Shown piece after piece: positions 1 through 9,130 of a DNA stretch of 57,327 nt. Position numbers and translations under genes: made by a program. Each line of letters opens with the position of its first letter. The stretch's first letter is position 1. Source of the stretch: Bacteroidales bacterium (lineage in GTDB: Bacteria; Bacteroidota; Bacteroidia; Bacteroidales; Lentimicrobiaceae); the NCBI GenBank assembly GCA_024636955.1, contig JAGXGB010000077.1, forward strand, positions 1 to 57,327. Reading direction: 5' to 3'. Below the pieces are notes generated by a model that was not told the origin of the DNA, made no database searches, and saw only the letters and a list, made by a program, of their open reading frames with translations.

Positions 1-354
1 CATCAACACCATGGTACTTCCATTTGTTTTGACTCGTCGAATTGTTCCTCTGACCATCAAACCTGCGAATTCGGTGGTACTTCAAATCATCAACATGATG
101 ATGAAAATGATTGTGGTTCATGTAGGTTGAAACAGGCTATAACCTTCCCTTCAAGTCAAATTAACCTAAGCATAAAGCAAAGTCCGTTATTTAACCAGTT
201 GTACTCAAGTAATATATTTCTTCACAAATATACTCTCGAAGAACTATCATCTTACTCTCTTGATTGGAGTGATCCACCCTGGATATTCCTTCCGAAACAG
301 TTAAGAAGCAGATGTGTTAAAGGGCTTCGTGCACCACCTATTCTCGTAGGATGA
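1..354 (+). CDS. 3' part of a small His/Cys-rich protein upstream of a metal efflux operon
   Basis: The frame is open from the first base to the TGA at 352-354, so the gene starts before the window; 117 residues are visible. A TTG at 127 could be read as a start, but the open frame continues upstream and carries the metal-binding-looking residues. The first 42 codons are rich in His, Cys, Asp and Asn (about seven His and six Cys, with HQHH and HDDEND stretches). The C-terminal half has no such bias and ends in a basic, proline-containing tail (RAPPILVG). I do not recognise the family. Small His/Cys-rich proteins often sit in front of Bacteroidota CusBA/CzcBA operons, and the next gene is the pump adaptor, so a role in metal handling is inferred from position and composition only. 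Confidence 0.6.
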   Translation, partial: HQHHGTSICFDSSNCSSDHQTCEFGGTSNHQHDDENDCGSCRLKQAITFPSSQINLSIKQSPLFNQLYSSNIFLHKYTLEELSSYSLDWSDPPWIFLPKQLRSRCVKGLRAPPILVG

Positions 355-363
355 TTTCTTTAA

Positions 364-393
364 GTCCTAAAAATTATCACCATTAATTAGGAC
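364..393 (+). terminator. Weak inverted repeat between the small protein and the efflux operon
   Basis: GTCCTAA at 364-370 is matched by TTAGGAC at 387-393 across a 16-base loop, followed by a T-rich but interrupted stretch. It lies 10 bp after the stop of the His/Cys-rich gene. It could be a weak terminator or attenuator that separates that gene from the pump genes. The short AT-rich stem makes chance occurrence possible. Confidence 0.3.
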
Positions 394-470
394 ACTTATT
401 TCTATTACTATCTTTCATTATGGTTTAAATCAGGGAAAAGTTATTTATACTACCCACTTATTGCTAAATT

Positions 471-1973
471 ATGAGAAAATTAATATTCATCTTCATAGTT
501 ACTGCACTCTTTTCATCAGCGTGTGATCATAATCATGCCGTTGAAACTGAACAGGAACATGAAGAAATAAAATTGCAGTTTACATCTTATAATAGTTCCT
601 TTGAGCTGTTTGCAGAATCTGATCCCTTTGTGACCGGACAACAAAGTAATGTTCTATCGCATTTTTCACATTTACCAGGTTTTAAGGCTCTTGAGAAAGG
701 ATCAGTTACTTTAAGGTTGGTAACAGGTGATAAGGAGGTATCTCAAACTTTAAATAAACCTTCAAGAAAAGGAATTTACAGTTTTGATATCAGGCCTAAA
801 TCAACAGGCGAAGCTGTATTGATTTTTGAAATAGAGCATGAAGGTAAAACTTCTGAAATAAGAATTCCTAACCAAATAGTGCATGATTCGCAACATGAAG
901 CCCTTCATATTGTACAACAGGATGAATTGTCAAGAACTAATACCCTTGTCTTTACGAAGGAACAATCATGGAAGATAGACTTTGCCACAGACTTTCCAAG
1001 GCTTGAATCATTTGGGCAAGTTATAAAGACACCTGCACAAGTTCAACCGGCACAAGGGGATGAAGTGCAGGTTGCAGCTAGTATTAATGGAATTATTAAG
1101 TACTCAGGAAGCAATCTGACCGAAGGACAGAACGTAACTAACGGTCAAACTCTACTCTCTGTTTCAGGAAGCGCATTAGCTGAAAACAATAGTACTGTTA
1201 GGTTCAATGAAGCAAAAAGCAACTATGAAAACGCTAAAGCAGATTATGAGCGGCAAGTTGAACTAGCAAAAGACAAGATCATTTCAGAAAGAGAATTGCA
1301 GAGTTCGAAAAACAGGTATGAAAACTCAAAGGCTCTATATGAAAATTTATCTCAAAATTTCAGTTCTTCCGGGCAATCAATTAAGAGTCCAATGAGTGGC
1401 TTTATCAGGAACATATTCGTTCGAAATGGTGAATATGTTGAGGTCGGACAACCGATTATAGCAATTAGTCAAAATAAGAATTTGCTAATTAAGGCAGAAG
1501 TCAGGCAAAAGTTTGCGCCATATCTGTCTTCTATCAAAACAGCAGTTTTAAATTCGCAGAACAGTAAAACCAATTACACCCTTGAAGAACTAAACGGCAA
1601 GATATTATCTATGGGCAAAAGTGTAGGAAGTGATAACTTTTTAATCCCCGTAAGCTTGCAAATAGAAAACAATGGAGCATTTATTCCCGGGGAATTCATT
1701 GAATTATACCTCAAGGCTGAAGGAATAGGAAAGTCAATCACAGTGCCCAATAAAGCCATACTTGAGGATCAAGGGGTGTTTTATGTTTTTGTCCAGTTAA
1801 ATCCTGAACTCTTCGAGAAGAGGGAAATAAAAATTGGTGCAACTGATGGCATAAGAACTGAAGTGCTTGGTGGATTAAGCGAAAAAGAAAGGATTATTAC
1901 CGAGGGTGCTATACACGTAAAACTCTCTCAATCATCTGGAACCCTCGATCCTCATGCAGGTCATGTACACTAA
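471..1973 (+). CDS. czcB: Heavy-metal RND efflux periplasmic adaptor (CzcB/CusB-like lipoprotein)
   Basis: The 500-residue product is the membrane-fusion subunit that would link the inner-membrane pump to the outer-membrane channel. The N-terminus is a lipoprotein signal with lipobox SSAC and lipidated Cys18. Next come His-rich residues (HNHA, EQEHEE) and an extra domain of about 110 residues (FELFAESDPFVTGQ, HFSHLPGF) typical of Bacteroidota CusB-like adaptors. Residues about 190-340 hold the barrel-sandwich halves flanking a helical hairpin, and a beta-barrel/MP domain follows. The C-terminus ends in HAGHVH. The pump gene starts 11 bp downstream, which indicates co-transcription. Metal specificity (Co/Zn/Cd against Cu/Ag) cannot be decided from sequence alone, although the His-rich ends favour a metal over a drug substrate. 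Confidence 0.88.
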   Translation: MRKLIFIFIVTALFSSACDHNHAVETEQEHEEIKLQFTSYNSSFELFAESDPFVTGQQSNVLSHFSHLPGFKALEKGSVTLRLVTGDKEVSQTLNKPSRKGIYSFDIRPKSTGEAVLIFEIEHEGKTSEIRIPNQIVHDSQHEALHIVQQDELSRTNTLVFTKEQSWKIDFATDFPRLESFGQVIKTPAQVQPAQGDEVQVAASINGIIKYSGSNLTEGQNVTNGQTLLSVSGSALAENNSTVRFNEAKSNYENAKADYERQVELAKDKIISERELQSSKNRYENSKALYENLSQNFSSSGQSIKSPMSGFIRNIFVRNGEYVEVGQPIIAISQNKNLLIKAEVRQKFAPYLSSIKTAVLNSQNSKTNYTLEELNGKILSMGKSVGSDNFLIPVSLQIENNGAFIPGEFIELYLKAEGIGKSITVPNKAILEDQGVFYVFVQLNPELFEKREIKIGATDGIRTEVLGGLSEKERIITEGAIHVKLSQSSGTLDPHAGHVH

Positions 1974-1984
1974 AAAACACTGCA

Positions 1985-4900
1985 ATGTTAAATAGTTTAA
2001 TCAGGTTTTCTCTCAACAATAAGTACCTTGTGTTACTTGGTTATATTGTACTTGTAGTCGCAGGTGTGCGGACTGCAATAAACATGGATGTAGACGTTTT
2101 TCCGGATCTCACTGCACCTACCGTTGTTGTGATGACTGATGCCCATGGCATGGCATCAGAAGAAGTTGAGCGTATGGTGACCTTCCCAATTGAATCAGCA
2201 GTTAACGGAGCTACCGATGTACGCAGGGTTCGATCAACTTCAGCGCAAGGCTTTTCATTTGTTTGGGTAGAGTTTGATTGGGGAACTGATGTTTTCAAAG
2301 CACGCCAGATAGTAAGTGAAAAGCTAATTAGTGTGTCATCTCAATTACCTTTAGGCGTTGGGCAACCTTTACTAGCTCCTCAGTCAAGTGTTATGGGTGA
2401 AATCTTTTTCATCGGAATGCAGGCTGATAGTACTACTATGATGGAACTTAGAACAATAGCTGACTGGAATATAAAGCCAATGCTTCTTTCAACAGGAGGT
2501 GTATCACAAGTAACCATAATAGGAGGTGATTTAAAACAGTATCAGGTGCTGGCTGATCCCTTTAAGATGAAATATTATGGAGTTAGTCTCGAAGAAATAA
2601 CTGCAGTTTGCAGAGGCATAAGCAAGAATTCATCTGGAGGTGTTGTTAGGCAGTATGGCAATGAGTATGTAGTAAGAGGGATTGCACGTACAAATAATGT
2701 TGATGCACTTGGAAATACTTATGTAAAGTCAGTAAACGGTAAACCAGTAAGGTTAAATGATGTAGCTGAAGTTACTGTTGGTGCTGGCGTAAAAATGGGT
2801 CATGGCTCTGAGAATGCTGAACCAGCAGTCATTATTTCTGTATCCAAACAGCCAAATACCAACACACTTGATGTCACAGAAAGAATTGAACAGAACCTCG
2901 CAATAGTTCAGAAAACTCTACCTCCGGATGTTAAGCTGGATACAAAAATATTCAGGCAAGCTGATTTTATTGAAACTTCAGTAAAAAATGTATCCACCAC
3001 ACTTATTGAAGGGGGTATTTTCGTTGTAATTATTCTATTTTTATTTCTTGGAAGTTTCCGCACTACTGTCATATCGCTTGTTGCAATTCCGCTTTCCTTG
3101 CTAGGCGCAATACTGGTAATGAAAGTCCTTGGCTTAAGCATAAATACTATGAGCCTTGGTGGAATGGCTATTGCTATTGGATCATTAGTAGATGATGCAA
3201 TTATTGACGTTGAAAATGTGTATAAGCGACTAAGGCAAAATAGAGCCAAACCTATTGAATTAAGGCAACCTGCGCATCTGGTAGTTTTCAATGCATCGGT
3301 TGAAATAAGAGCTTCTATACTCAATGCAACCCTTATAATCATAGTTGCATTCATTCCACTTTTTTTCCTAAGCGGGATGGAAGGCAGAATGTTGCAGCCA
3401 CTTGGTATATCTTTTATAGTGTCCCTTTTTATTTCATTAATAGTTGCAATGACACTAACTCCCCTCCTTTCAAAAATACTGCTTACGAATGAAGACTACC
3501 TGGCAAGAAATGAAAAGGAGAAATGGCTGGTGAGAAATCTGGTGCATCATTATCTTCAGTCACTTAATTGGGCGCTTAAGCACAAACGCGTGATATTATA
3601 TTCAACATTGGCTTTGTTTGCCATAACTGTCGTTATGTTCTTATCAATGGGGCGAAGTTTTCTACCTGAATTCAATGAAGGATCATTAACTCTGTCAGTC
3701 ATTACAAAACCGGGCACATCGCTTGAGGAGTCAAATGAATTGGGAAAACTTGTTGAGAAAGAACTGCTATCAATACCTGAAATTTCAAGCACAGCCCGAA
3801 GAACAGGAAGAGGTGAACTTGATGAGCATTCTCAAACAACTAATAGTGCGGAAATTGATGTGAATTTTGAATTGAATGAAAGAAGCAGAGAAGATTTCCT
3901 TGTTGAAGTGCGTTCAAAATTAGCTGCAATTCCGGCTATTGCGGCAACAGTAGGTCAGCCGTTAGGCCACAGGATCGACCATATGCTTTCTGGTACCAGG
4001 GCTAATATTGCCATAAAATTATTCGGTACTGATCTTGGCAGAATGTTTACCATTGGTAATGAAGTTAAGGATGCAATTGTAGATATAGAAGGGCTTGTAG
4101 ATGTGAACGTTGAACAACAGGTGGAGATACCTCAAATTCAAATAAGGGCTAATCGTGAAATGCTTGCATACTATCAAATACCTATTGAAACATTCAACGA
4201 ATACATTGAACTAGCCTTTGGTGGTGAAAAACTGGCAGATATCTATGAGGGACAACGGAGCTTTGATTTAATTCTAAGGTTAACTTCTGATTATACTCAA
4301 ACCCTTGATGGTATTAAGTCCGCACTTATTGATACGTACGATGGTAAAAAAGTACCCCTTGAACAAGTTGCAGATATCGTTTCTGTTACAGGACCAAGTG
4401 CTGTAAGTCATGAAAACGTTCAAAGGAAAATAGTAATATCAGCAAATGTAGCTGACCGCGACCTTAGAGGCGTAGTTAATGATATTAAAAAGGAAATAGA
4501 TTCAAACATTTTACTACCTGAGGGGTACAGGGTTGAATATGGCGGTCAGTTTGAGAGTGAAGAAAGGGCATCGAGAACGCTAATGATTACATCAATTATT
4601 GCCATACTTGTAATACTGCTTCTTTTATTTCAGGAATTTCGTAACTTTAAGCTCTCAGGTATAATCCTTATAAATTTACCTTTAGCTTTAATTGGTGGTG
4701 TATTTGCTATTTTCTTCACCTCTGGTATTCTTAGTATTCCTGCCATTATTGGTTTCATTACCCTTTTTGGTATTGCAACCCGCAACGGTATTTTACTAGT
4801 GTCAAATTATATTAGTATGCAAAGTAGAGGAATGTCGCTTTTTGAAACAGTAACAACCGGATCAGCTGACCGGCTAAACCCTATCCTAATGACCGCTCTA

Positions 4901-5080
4901 ACCGCAGCATTGGCGTTGATTCCCCTGGCGGTAATGGGTGATTTACCTGGTAATGAGATTCAGAGCCCTATGGCAAAAGTAATCCTGGGAGGTTTGTTAA
5001 CTTCCACACTACTTAATATTTATATTGTCCCAATCGTTTATAGCATACTTTCAAGTCGTGGTATTTTAAAGAATGAGTAA
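1985..5080 (+). CDS. czcA: CusA/CzcA-family heavy-metal efflux RND permease
   Basis: At 1031 residues this has the usual length of HME-RND pumps, the proton-driven inner-membrane component of a tripartite exporter. The N-terminus carries TM1 followed by the conserved MDVDVFPDLTAPTV block. TM4 near residues 399-411 reads GSLVDDAIIDVEN, matching the charged proton-relay segment of CzcA/CusA. Two similar halves, each with a large periplasmic loop, are evident, with the second cluster of membrane helices around residues 860-1025 (GIATRNGILLVSNY). It lies between the adaptor and a TolC-like gene with gaps of 11 and 2 bp, a compact CBA-type operon in the order B-A-C. The substrate is inferred to be a divalent or monovalent heavy metal. 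Confidence 0.93.
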   Translation: MLNSLIRFSLNNKYLVLLGYIVLVVAGVRTAINMDVDVFPDLTAPTVVVMTDAHGMASEEVERMVTFPIESAVNGATDVRRVRSTSAQGFSFVWVEFDWGTDVFKARQIVSEKLISVSSQLPLGVGQPLLAPQSSVMGEIFFIGMQADSTTMMELRTIADWNIKPMLLSTGGVSQVTIIGGDLKQYQVLADPFKMKYYGVSLEEITAVCRGISKNSSGGVVRQYGNEYVVRGIARTNNVDALGNTYVKSVNGKPVRLNDVAEVTVGAGVKMGHGSENAEPAVIISVSKQPNTNTLDVTERIEQNLAIVQKTLPPDVKLDTKIFRQADFIETSVKNVSTTLIEGGIFVVIILFLFLGSFRTTVISLVAIPLSLLGAILVMKVLGLSINTMSLGGMAIAIGSLVDDAIIDVENVYKRLRQNRAKPIELRQPAHLVVFNASVEIRASILNATLIIIVAFIPLFFLSGMEGRMLQPLGISFIVSLFISLIVAMTLTPLLSKILLTNEDYLARNEKEKWLVRNLVHHYLQSLNWALKHKRVILYSTLALFAITVVMFLSMGRSFLPEFNEGSLTLSVITKPGTSLEESNELGKLVEKELLSIPEISSTARRTGRGELDEHSQTTNSAEIDVNFELNERSREDFLVEVRSKLAAIPAIAATVGQPLGHRIDHMLSGTRANIAIKLFGTDLGRMFTIGNEVKDAIVDIEGLVDVNVEQQVEIPQIQIRANREMLAYYQIPIETFNEYIELAFGGEKLADIYEGQRSFDLILRLTSDYTQTLDGIKSALIDTYDGKKVPLEQVADIVSVTGPSAVSHENVQRKIVISANVADRDLRGVVNDIKKEIDSNILLPEGYRVEYGGQFESEERASRTLMITSIIAILVILLLLFQEFRNFKLSGIILINLPLALIGGVFAIFFTSGILSIPAIIGFITLFGIATRNGILLVSNYISMQSRGMSLFETVTTGSADRLNPILMTALTAALALIPLAVMGDLPGNEIQSPMAKVILGGLLTSTLLNIYIVPIVYSILSSRGILKNE

Positions 5081-5082
5081 GA

Positions 5083-6288
5083 ATGAAAAAAGTGATCATT
5101 TCCCTAGTCCTGATTTCGTTTGTTGGATATAATGGCTATTCACAAAATGAATTGGTTAAAAATTCTCAAAATTCCTGCGAATTACTACTCGAAGAAATTG
5201 AGAGTAATAATAAGCAGATTATGGCTTTAAAAAAAATGGCCGATGCTGATAAGTTGCAAAACAAGATCGGATTATTTCCTTCCAACCCAGAATTTGGATT
5301 TAATTATCTGTGGGGTGATCCAACAGAGTTAGGAAACCGGCAGGATATAAGTATAGTGCAAACTTTTGACTTTCCTACCAGCTATACTTACAAATCAAGA
5401 ATTTCTGAACTACAGAATCATCAGGTAGACCTGAACTACAGAAGAGAGTACCTTTCAATTATGCATCAGGTCAGGATGTCATTTATTGATGTAGTTTATC
5501 TTAACACATCAATTGCAGAGATGAGCAGAAGATTGGTGCATGCTCAAGCAATTGCCGATGCCTACAATTCACGTTTTAAAACAGGTGATGCGAATATTCT
5601 TGAATATAATAAAGCTCAGTCTAGTCTTCTGAACATTATCAAAAAGCTGGAAAATTATCAAACCAACAGAACCACACTGTTGTCAGATCTTACCGCCTTT
5701 AATGGAGGCAAAGTGGTTGAGATAACTGACACAACATACATTAACTCATTAGCGTTAAGTGATTTTGAACAATGGTTAAAGTCCACCAACGACAAAAATC
5801 CTGAAATTTTAGTGATTAGAAAAGAAAGCGAAATAAGCAATAGCCAAGCCCGATTAAACTCGGCATTGGCCCTACCCAAGCTTAGTGTTGGATATATGAG
5901 CGAAGATGTTGCATTAGAAAAATTCAGTGGAATTACATTAGGTATTACTGTTCCTTTGTGGGAAAACAAAAACTCAGTTAAGGCCGCTCGTGCCAGATCA
6001 TTAGCATTAGAAAGCATGCTTGAGAATAGAACTTTACTTTTTAATTTGTCAATGAGATCAAAGTATGATCGGGCTATCAAGCTCATCAATATGGTTGATG
6101 AATTCAGGGCCCAATTACAGCAATTTAGCAATGCAGGCCTTTTGAAGAAAGCACTTGATTCAGGCGAGATTTCACTAATTGAGTATATGGTTGAGCTGTC
6201 ACTATATTATGAAAACGTTGATCAGCTTCTTCAAATGCAATTTGAAGCTAATAAAGCTATTGCTGAATTACTTAGCTATGAATTGTAG
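5083..6288 (+). CDS. TolC-family outer-membrane efflux channel (CzcC-like)
   Basis: A 401-residue protein begins 2 bp after the pump gene. It has a cleavable signal peptide (basic start, hydrophobic core, cleavage probably after GYS at about residue 20) and then long amphipathic helices. The two repeated helical halves typical of outer-membrane efflux proteins can be seen at about residues 30-200 and 230-400. The segment around residue 280 (SGITLGITVPLWENKNSVKAAR) is the beta-strand/helix junction typical of OEP domains. It should form the trimeric exit duct for the pump. Little sequence conservation is expected in this family, so the operon context carries much of the call. No gene follows closely, so it is probably the last gene of the operon. 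Confidence 0.85.
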   Translation: MKKVIISLVLISFVGYNGYSQNELVKNSQNSCELLLEEIESNNKQIMALKKMADADKLQNKIGLFPSNPEFGFNYLWGDPTELGNRQDISIVQTFDFPTSYTYKSRISELQNHQVDLNYRREYLSIMHQVRMSFIDVVYLNTSIAEMSRRLVHAQAIADAYNSRFKTGDANILEYNKAQSSLLNIIKKLENYQTNRTTLLSDLTAFNGGKVVEITDTTYINSLALSDFEQWLKSTNDKNPEILVIRKESEISNSQARLNSALALPKLSVGYMSEDVALEKFSGITLGITVPLWENKNSVKAARARSLALESMLENRTLLFNLSMRSKYDRAIKLINMVDEFRAQLQQFSNAGLLKKALDSGEISLIEYMVELSLYYENVDQLLQMQFEANKAIAELLSYEL

Positions 6289-6345
6289 CTCGCTGTGGGG
6301 TTGACTGATTCCAATATGGCTAATCATTAATAGAATACTAATCTA

Positions 6346-6376
6346 TTTGGAATACAAATAAACACTTCTACCTTTG
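6346..6376 (+). promoter_or_regulatory. Consensus Bacteroidota promoter (TTTG-N19-TACCTTTG)
   Basis: TTTG at 6346-6349, exactly 19 bases, then TACCTTTG at 6369-6376 match the Bacteroidota primary-sigma consensus TTTG-N19-TAnnTTTG in every defined position. The downstream start codon is at 6399. The short leader contains an AAGGC/GCCTT hairpin just before the ATG. The box lies after the stop of the TolC-like gene, so it separates the next gene from the efflux operon. Confidence 0.8.
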
Positions 6377-6398
6377 CAAGGCTTAAAAAACGCCTTCA

Positions 6399-7088
6399 AT
6401 GAAAAGAATTGACCTCTACTTCTCCTTATTCCTCTTACTGCTATTTCTTCCTTTCTTTTTAAGTAACAATCTTTATTCGTTTTACGATGACTTCAATAAG
6501 CATCATGGATTTATCATGAGCTTTATAAAATTTGCTATTCTGGCAACTGTTGGAGAAATGATTGGGTTACGAATAAAATCAGGGGAGTACACTTTTCCGG
6601 GCTTTGGGATATTGCCCAGGGCTATAGTTTGGGGTTTACTTGGTATCACTATAAAGGCCGCATTCATTATTTTCACTACAGGTACAATTGATCTATTGTC
6701 CTTTATTGGAATGGACGATGCCAAAAGCATTTATGCAGGCGAATTTACTTTTGGAAAACTATTGATTGCATTCTCAATAAGTTTTATGATGAATACTATA
6801 TATGCACCAGTGATGATGACAACTCATAAAGTCACTGATACGCATATTCTAAGCACAGGGGGTACCGTGCACGGCTTGTTTACAACTATTAATGTATCTC
6901 AAATTTTAAAGAACTTAAACTGGGACATTCAATGTAATTTCGTTTTTAAGAAGACCATTCCCTTTTTCTGGTACCCAGCACATACACTTACTTTTATGCT
7001 GCCTGCCGAATTTCAGGTGCTTTTTGCAGCATTACTAAGTATTGCACTTGGCCTGATTCTCGCCATAGCTTCAATAAAGAGTCGCTGA
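6399..7088 (+). CDS. Polytopic membrane protein of unknown function
   Basis: The 229-residue protein has about five to six hydrophobic segments, at roughly residues 6-25, 38-56, 70-95, 120-145, 180-198 and 203-226. It has no signal-peptide cleavage pattern. Polar conserved-looking blocks include GEMIGLRIKSGEY, STGGTVHGLF and a WD/KKTIPFFWYPAHT stretch near residue 185 that loosely recalls the Mpv17/PMP22 group. I cannot confirm that relationship by eye. It has its own promoter 22 bp upstream and is not tightly linked to either neighbour, so context says little. Confidence 0.7.
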   Translation: MKRIDLYFSLFLLLLFLPFFLSNNLYSFYDDFNKHHGFIMSFIKFAILATVGEMIGLRIKSGEYTFPGFGILPRAIVWGLLGITIKAAFIIFTTGTIDLLSFIGMDDAKSIYAGEFTFGKLLIAFSISFMMNTIYAPVMMTTHKVTDTHILSTGGTVHGLFTTINVSQILKNLNWDIQCNFVFKKTIPFFWYPAHTLTFMLPAEFQVLFAALLSIALGLILAIASIKSR

Positions 7089-7243
7089 TAGGCAAAATTT
7101 GAAGAATTATTTTTATCTTAGTCTTTTAATTACGACTAATTATTTTAAATTGCACCGATAAACGCAGGTTTATAATTAACTTTTCTTGCAATCCTAATCT
7201 GTAAGATAAAAAGATATTTTACCATAATGAAATTAATATAGTA

Positions 7244-8599
7244 ATGAAAGCACAATTCAGGAACGACACACCAATTGATTTTGACGTAGTACAATCAGTT
7301 ATTCAAAAGATGAACCTCCCCTGCATAGGCAAAGCCAGTATCAGGGAAATTAAAAGGATTATTGATCTGATTGAAAAGGAAACCGGTCAGAAATTTATCC
7401 GCATGGAGATGGGCATTCCGGGCTTACCACCTCCTGGTATAGGCACTGAGGCTGAGATCAAGGCATTGCGTAAAGGTGTTGCTTCAATTTATCCTGACAT
7501 TGACGGAACAAGTGAATTGAAAACAGAGATTTCCCGATTCGTAAAGAATTTCCTTGATGTGGATGTTGATGCAGAATCATGTATTCCAACAGTTGGAAGT
7601 ATGCAGGGTAGTTTTGCAGCCTTTCTAACTTTGGCCAGGTTGGATGAGCAAAGAGATACAACTCTATTTATTGATCCGGGCTTTCCTGTTCATAAGCAAC
7701 AGCATAAAGTACTTGGCCAAAAATTTGAAAGTTTTGATGTTTATGACTATCGAGGTGAGAAGCTAAGAGATAAATTAGAATCATATTTTAGTACCGGAAA
7801 AATTCATTCTGTACTTTACTCTAATCCAAACAACCCTTCATGGATATGTTTTACTGAAGAAGAGCTTCAAATTATTGGTGAGTTGGCGAATAAATATAAT
7901 GTAGTTATATGTGAAGATCTTGCCTACTTTGGTATGGATTTTAGAAATGATTACTCAAAACCAGGAGTGCCACCTTACCAACCCTCAGTTGCTAAATACA
8001 CTGACAATTATATCCTGTTTATCTCCAGTTCCAAGGTTTTCAGTTATGCAGGCCAGCGTATCGGAATGATGGTAATATCAAATAAATTGTTCGCTCAGCG
8101 GTCAGCAAACCTTCTCAAGTATTACAGCAGTGATGTATTTGGAAGGGCAATGATATTCGGTACAGTATACGCACTTAGCTCTGGTACAGCACACTCAGCA
8201 CAATATGCACTGGCTGCAATGCTGAAAGCAGCTAATGATGGAACCTATAATTTTCTGAAAGATGTGAAAATATACGCTGAAAAAGCGAACATCATGAAGG
8301 AAGTGTTCTTGAAAAACGGTTTTCACATAGTGTATGATAAAGATATTGACCGGCCAGTTGCTGATGGATTCTATTTTACAATAGCTTACCCTGGATTTAC
8401 TGGCGAGCAGCTTATTGAGGAATTGTTTTATTATGGAGTAAGCGCAATTGCACTTTCTATAACAGGAAGTACCCGAACAGAAGGATTAAGAGCATGTGTT
8501 TCACTTGTTCACCCATCGCAATTTCCTGACCTTAGTGTGAGATTGAACAAATTCAGTGAGCACCATGCTGTTTCAGGTAACCCCTGCTTAACTGTGTAA
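7244..8599 (+). CDS. PLP-dependent aminotransferase, class I/II
   Basis: The 451-residue protein has the fold-type I aminotransferase layout. The N-terminal substrate arm includes MEMGIPGLPPPGIG. A pocket is built around TVGSMQGSFAAF, YSNPNNPSW supplies the conserved Asn, and CEDLAYFGMDF supplies the Asp and Tyr that contact the cofactor. SSSKVFSYAGQRIG contains the PLP-binding lysine at residue 264. The C-terminal small domain holds the carboxylate-binding arginine region (STRTEGLRACVS). The amino-acid substrate cannot be assigned. It is monocistronic by spacing (155 bp before, 283 bp after). Confidence 0.85.
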   Translation: MKAQFRNDTPIDFDVVQSVIQKMNLPCIGKASIREIKRIIDLIEKETGQKFIRMEMGIPGLPPPGIGTEAEIKALRKGVASIYPDIDGTSELKTEISRFVKNFLDVDVDAESCIPTVGSMQGSFAAFLTLARLDEQRDTTLFIDPGFPVHKQQHKVLGQKFESFDVYDYRGEKLRDKLESYFSTGKIHSVLYSNPNNPSWICFTEEELQIIGELANKYNVVICEDLAYFGMDFRNDYSKPGVPPYQPSVAKYTDNYILFISSSKVFSYAGQRIGMMVISNKLFAQRSANLLKYYSSDVFGRAMIFGTVYALSSGTAHSAQYALAAMLKAANDGTYNFLKDVKIYAEKANIMKEVFLKNGFHIVYDKDIDRPVADGFYFTIAYPGFTGEQLIEELFYYGVSAIALSITGSTRTEGLRACVSLVHPSQFPDLSVRLNKFSEHHAVSGNPCLTV

Positions 8600-8662
8600 C
8601 ATTTAATCAAACCATTTCATTTTGAATGGTACTGGTTCAATAATACAATACATTTATAGTAC

Positions 8663-8747
8663 GGTTACTCTACCCTTACTCTACCCATTAGGGTAGACTA
8701 ACCGTAGAGTAACCGTATAGTAAGGGTAGAGTAACCGTAGAGTAACT
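8663..8747. repeat. 11-bp repeat array: two inverted plus five direct units
   Basis: Direct 11-bp units with consensus GTAGAGTAACC run head to tail at 8693-8703, 8704-8714, 8715-8725, 8726-8736 and 8737-8747. Two inverted copies lie at 8663-8673 and 8674-8684, separated from the direct block by a CCATTAGG centre. The 21 bases at 8660-8680 pair perfectly with 8719-8739. A smaller hairpin (8681-8686 with 8691-8696) competes with that pairing. The array lies between an aminotransferase and korD, 136 bp before korD. It does not look like a rho-independent terminator because no T-run follows. Confidence 0.85.
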
Positions 8748-8882
8748 ATTAACAAAGCACTATCTGTTTATAATTGATTTAAATAAGCCCTAAACTCCAA
8801 TTTACCCTACTACTATTAGGGATTGAATGGTAAATAATCATTAATTTCGTAGCCTGAATACTATTAAATAAAACTGAATATC

Positions 8883-9107
8883 ATGGCAAAGATGAAAGGC
8901 GATATTGTAATTGACATTGATAAATGTAAGGGATGCGAAGTATGCATACCCGCTTGTCCGGTAGATGTCATTGGAGTATCCAAAAATGTTAATGGCAAAG
9001 GATATAACTATGTCGAGACTGTAAATGACGAATGTACCGGATGTACTAACTGCGCTGTGGTTTGTCCTGATGGAGTTATAACTGTTTACAGAAAGAAAAT
9101 CGAATAA
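8883..9107 (+). CDS. korD: 2-oxoacid:ferredoxin oxidoreductase delta subunit (2x[4Fe-4S] ferredoxin)
   Basis: The 74-residue product is a bacterial-type two-cluster ferredoxin with motifs CKGCEVCIPACP (residues about 15-26) and CTGCTNCAVVCP (about 51-62), each followed by the Pro that closes the loop. It heads a four-gene operon whose other members are the alpha, beta and gamma chains, with a 23-bp gap to the next. It would pass electrons from oxidative decarboxylation of a 2-oxoacid to free ferredoxin. The nearest upstream promoter-like sequence (TAATTTCG at 8842-8849) is imperfect. Confidence 0.9.
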   Translation: MAKMKGDIVIDIDKCKGCEVCIPACPVDVIGVSKNVNGKGYNYVETVNDECTGCTNCAVVCPDGVITVYRKKIE

Positions 9108-9130
9108 GAAATTTTAATTACTGAATAAGT

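Noticed and set aside
2908..3354. 148-codon minus-strand open frame inside the CzcA-type pump gene
   Set aside because: Antisense shadow of a strongly supported coding region, with no recognisable domain.
8663..8747. CRISPR array
   Set aside because: Units are 11 bp with no spacers, both orientations occur, and no cas genes are present in the window.
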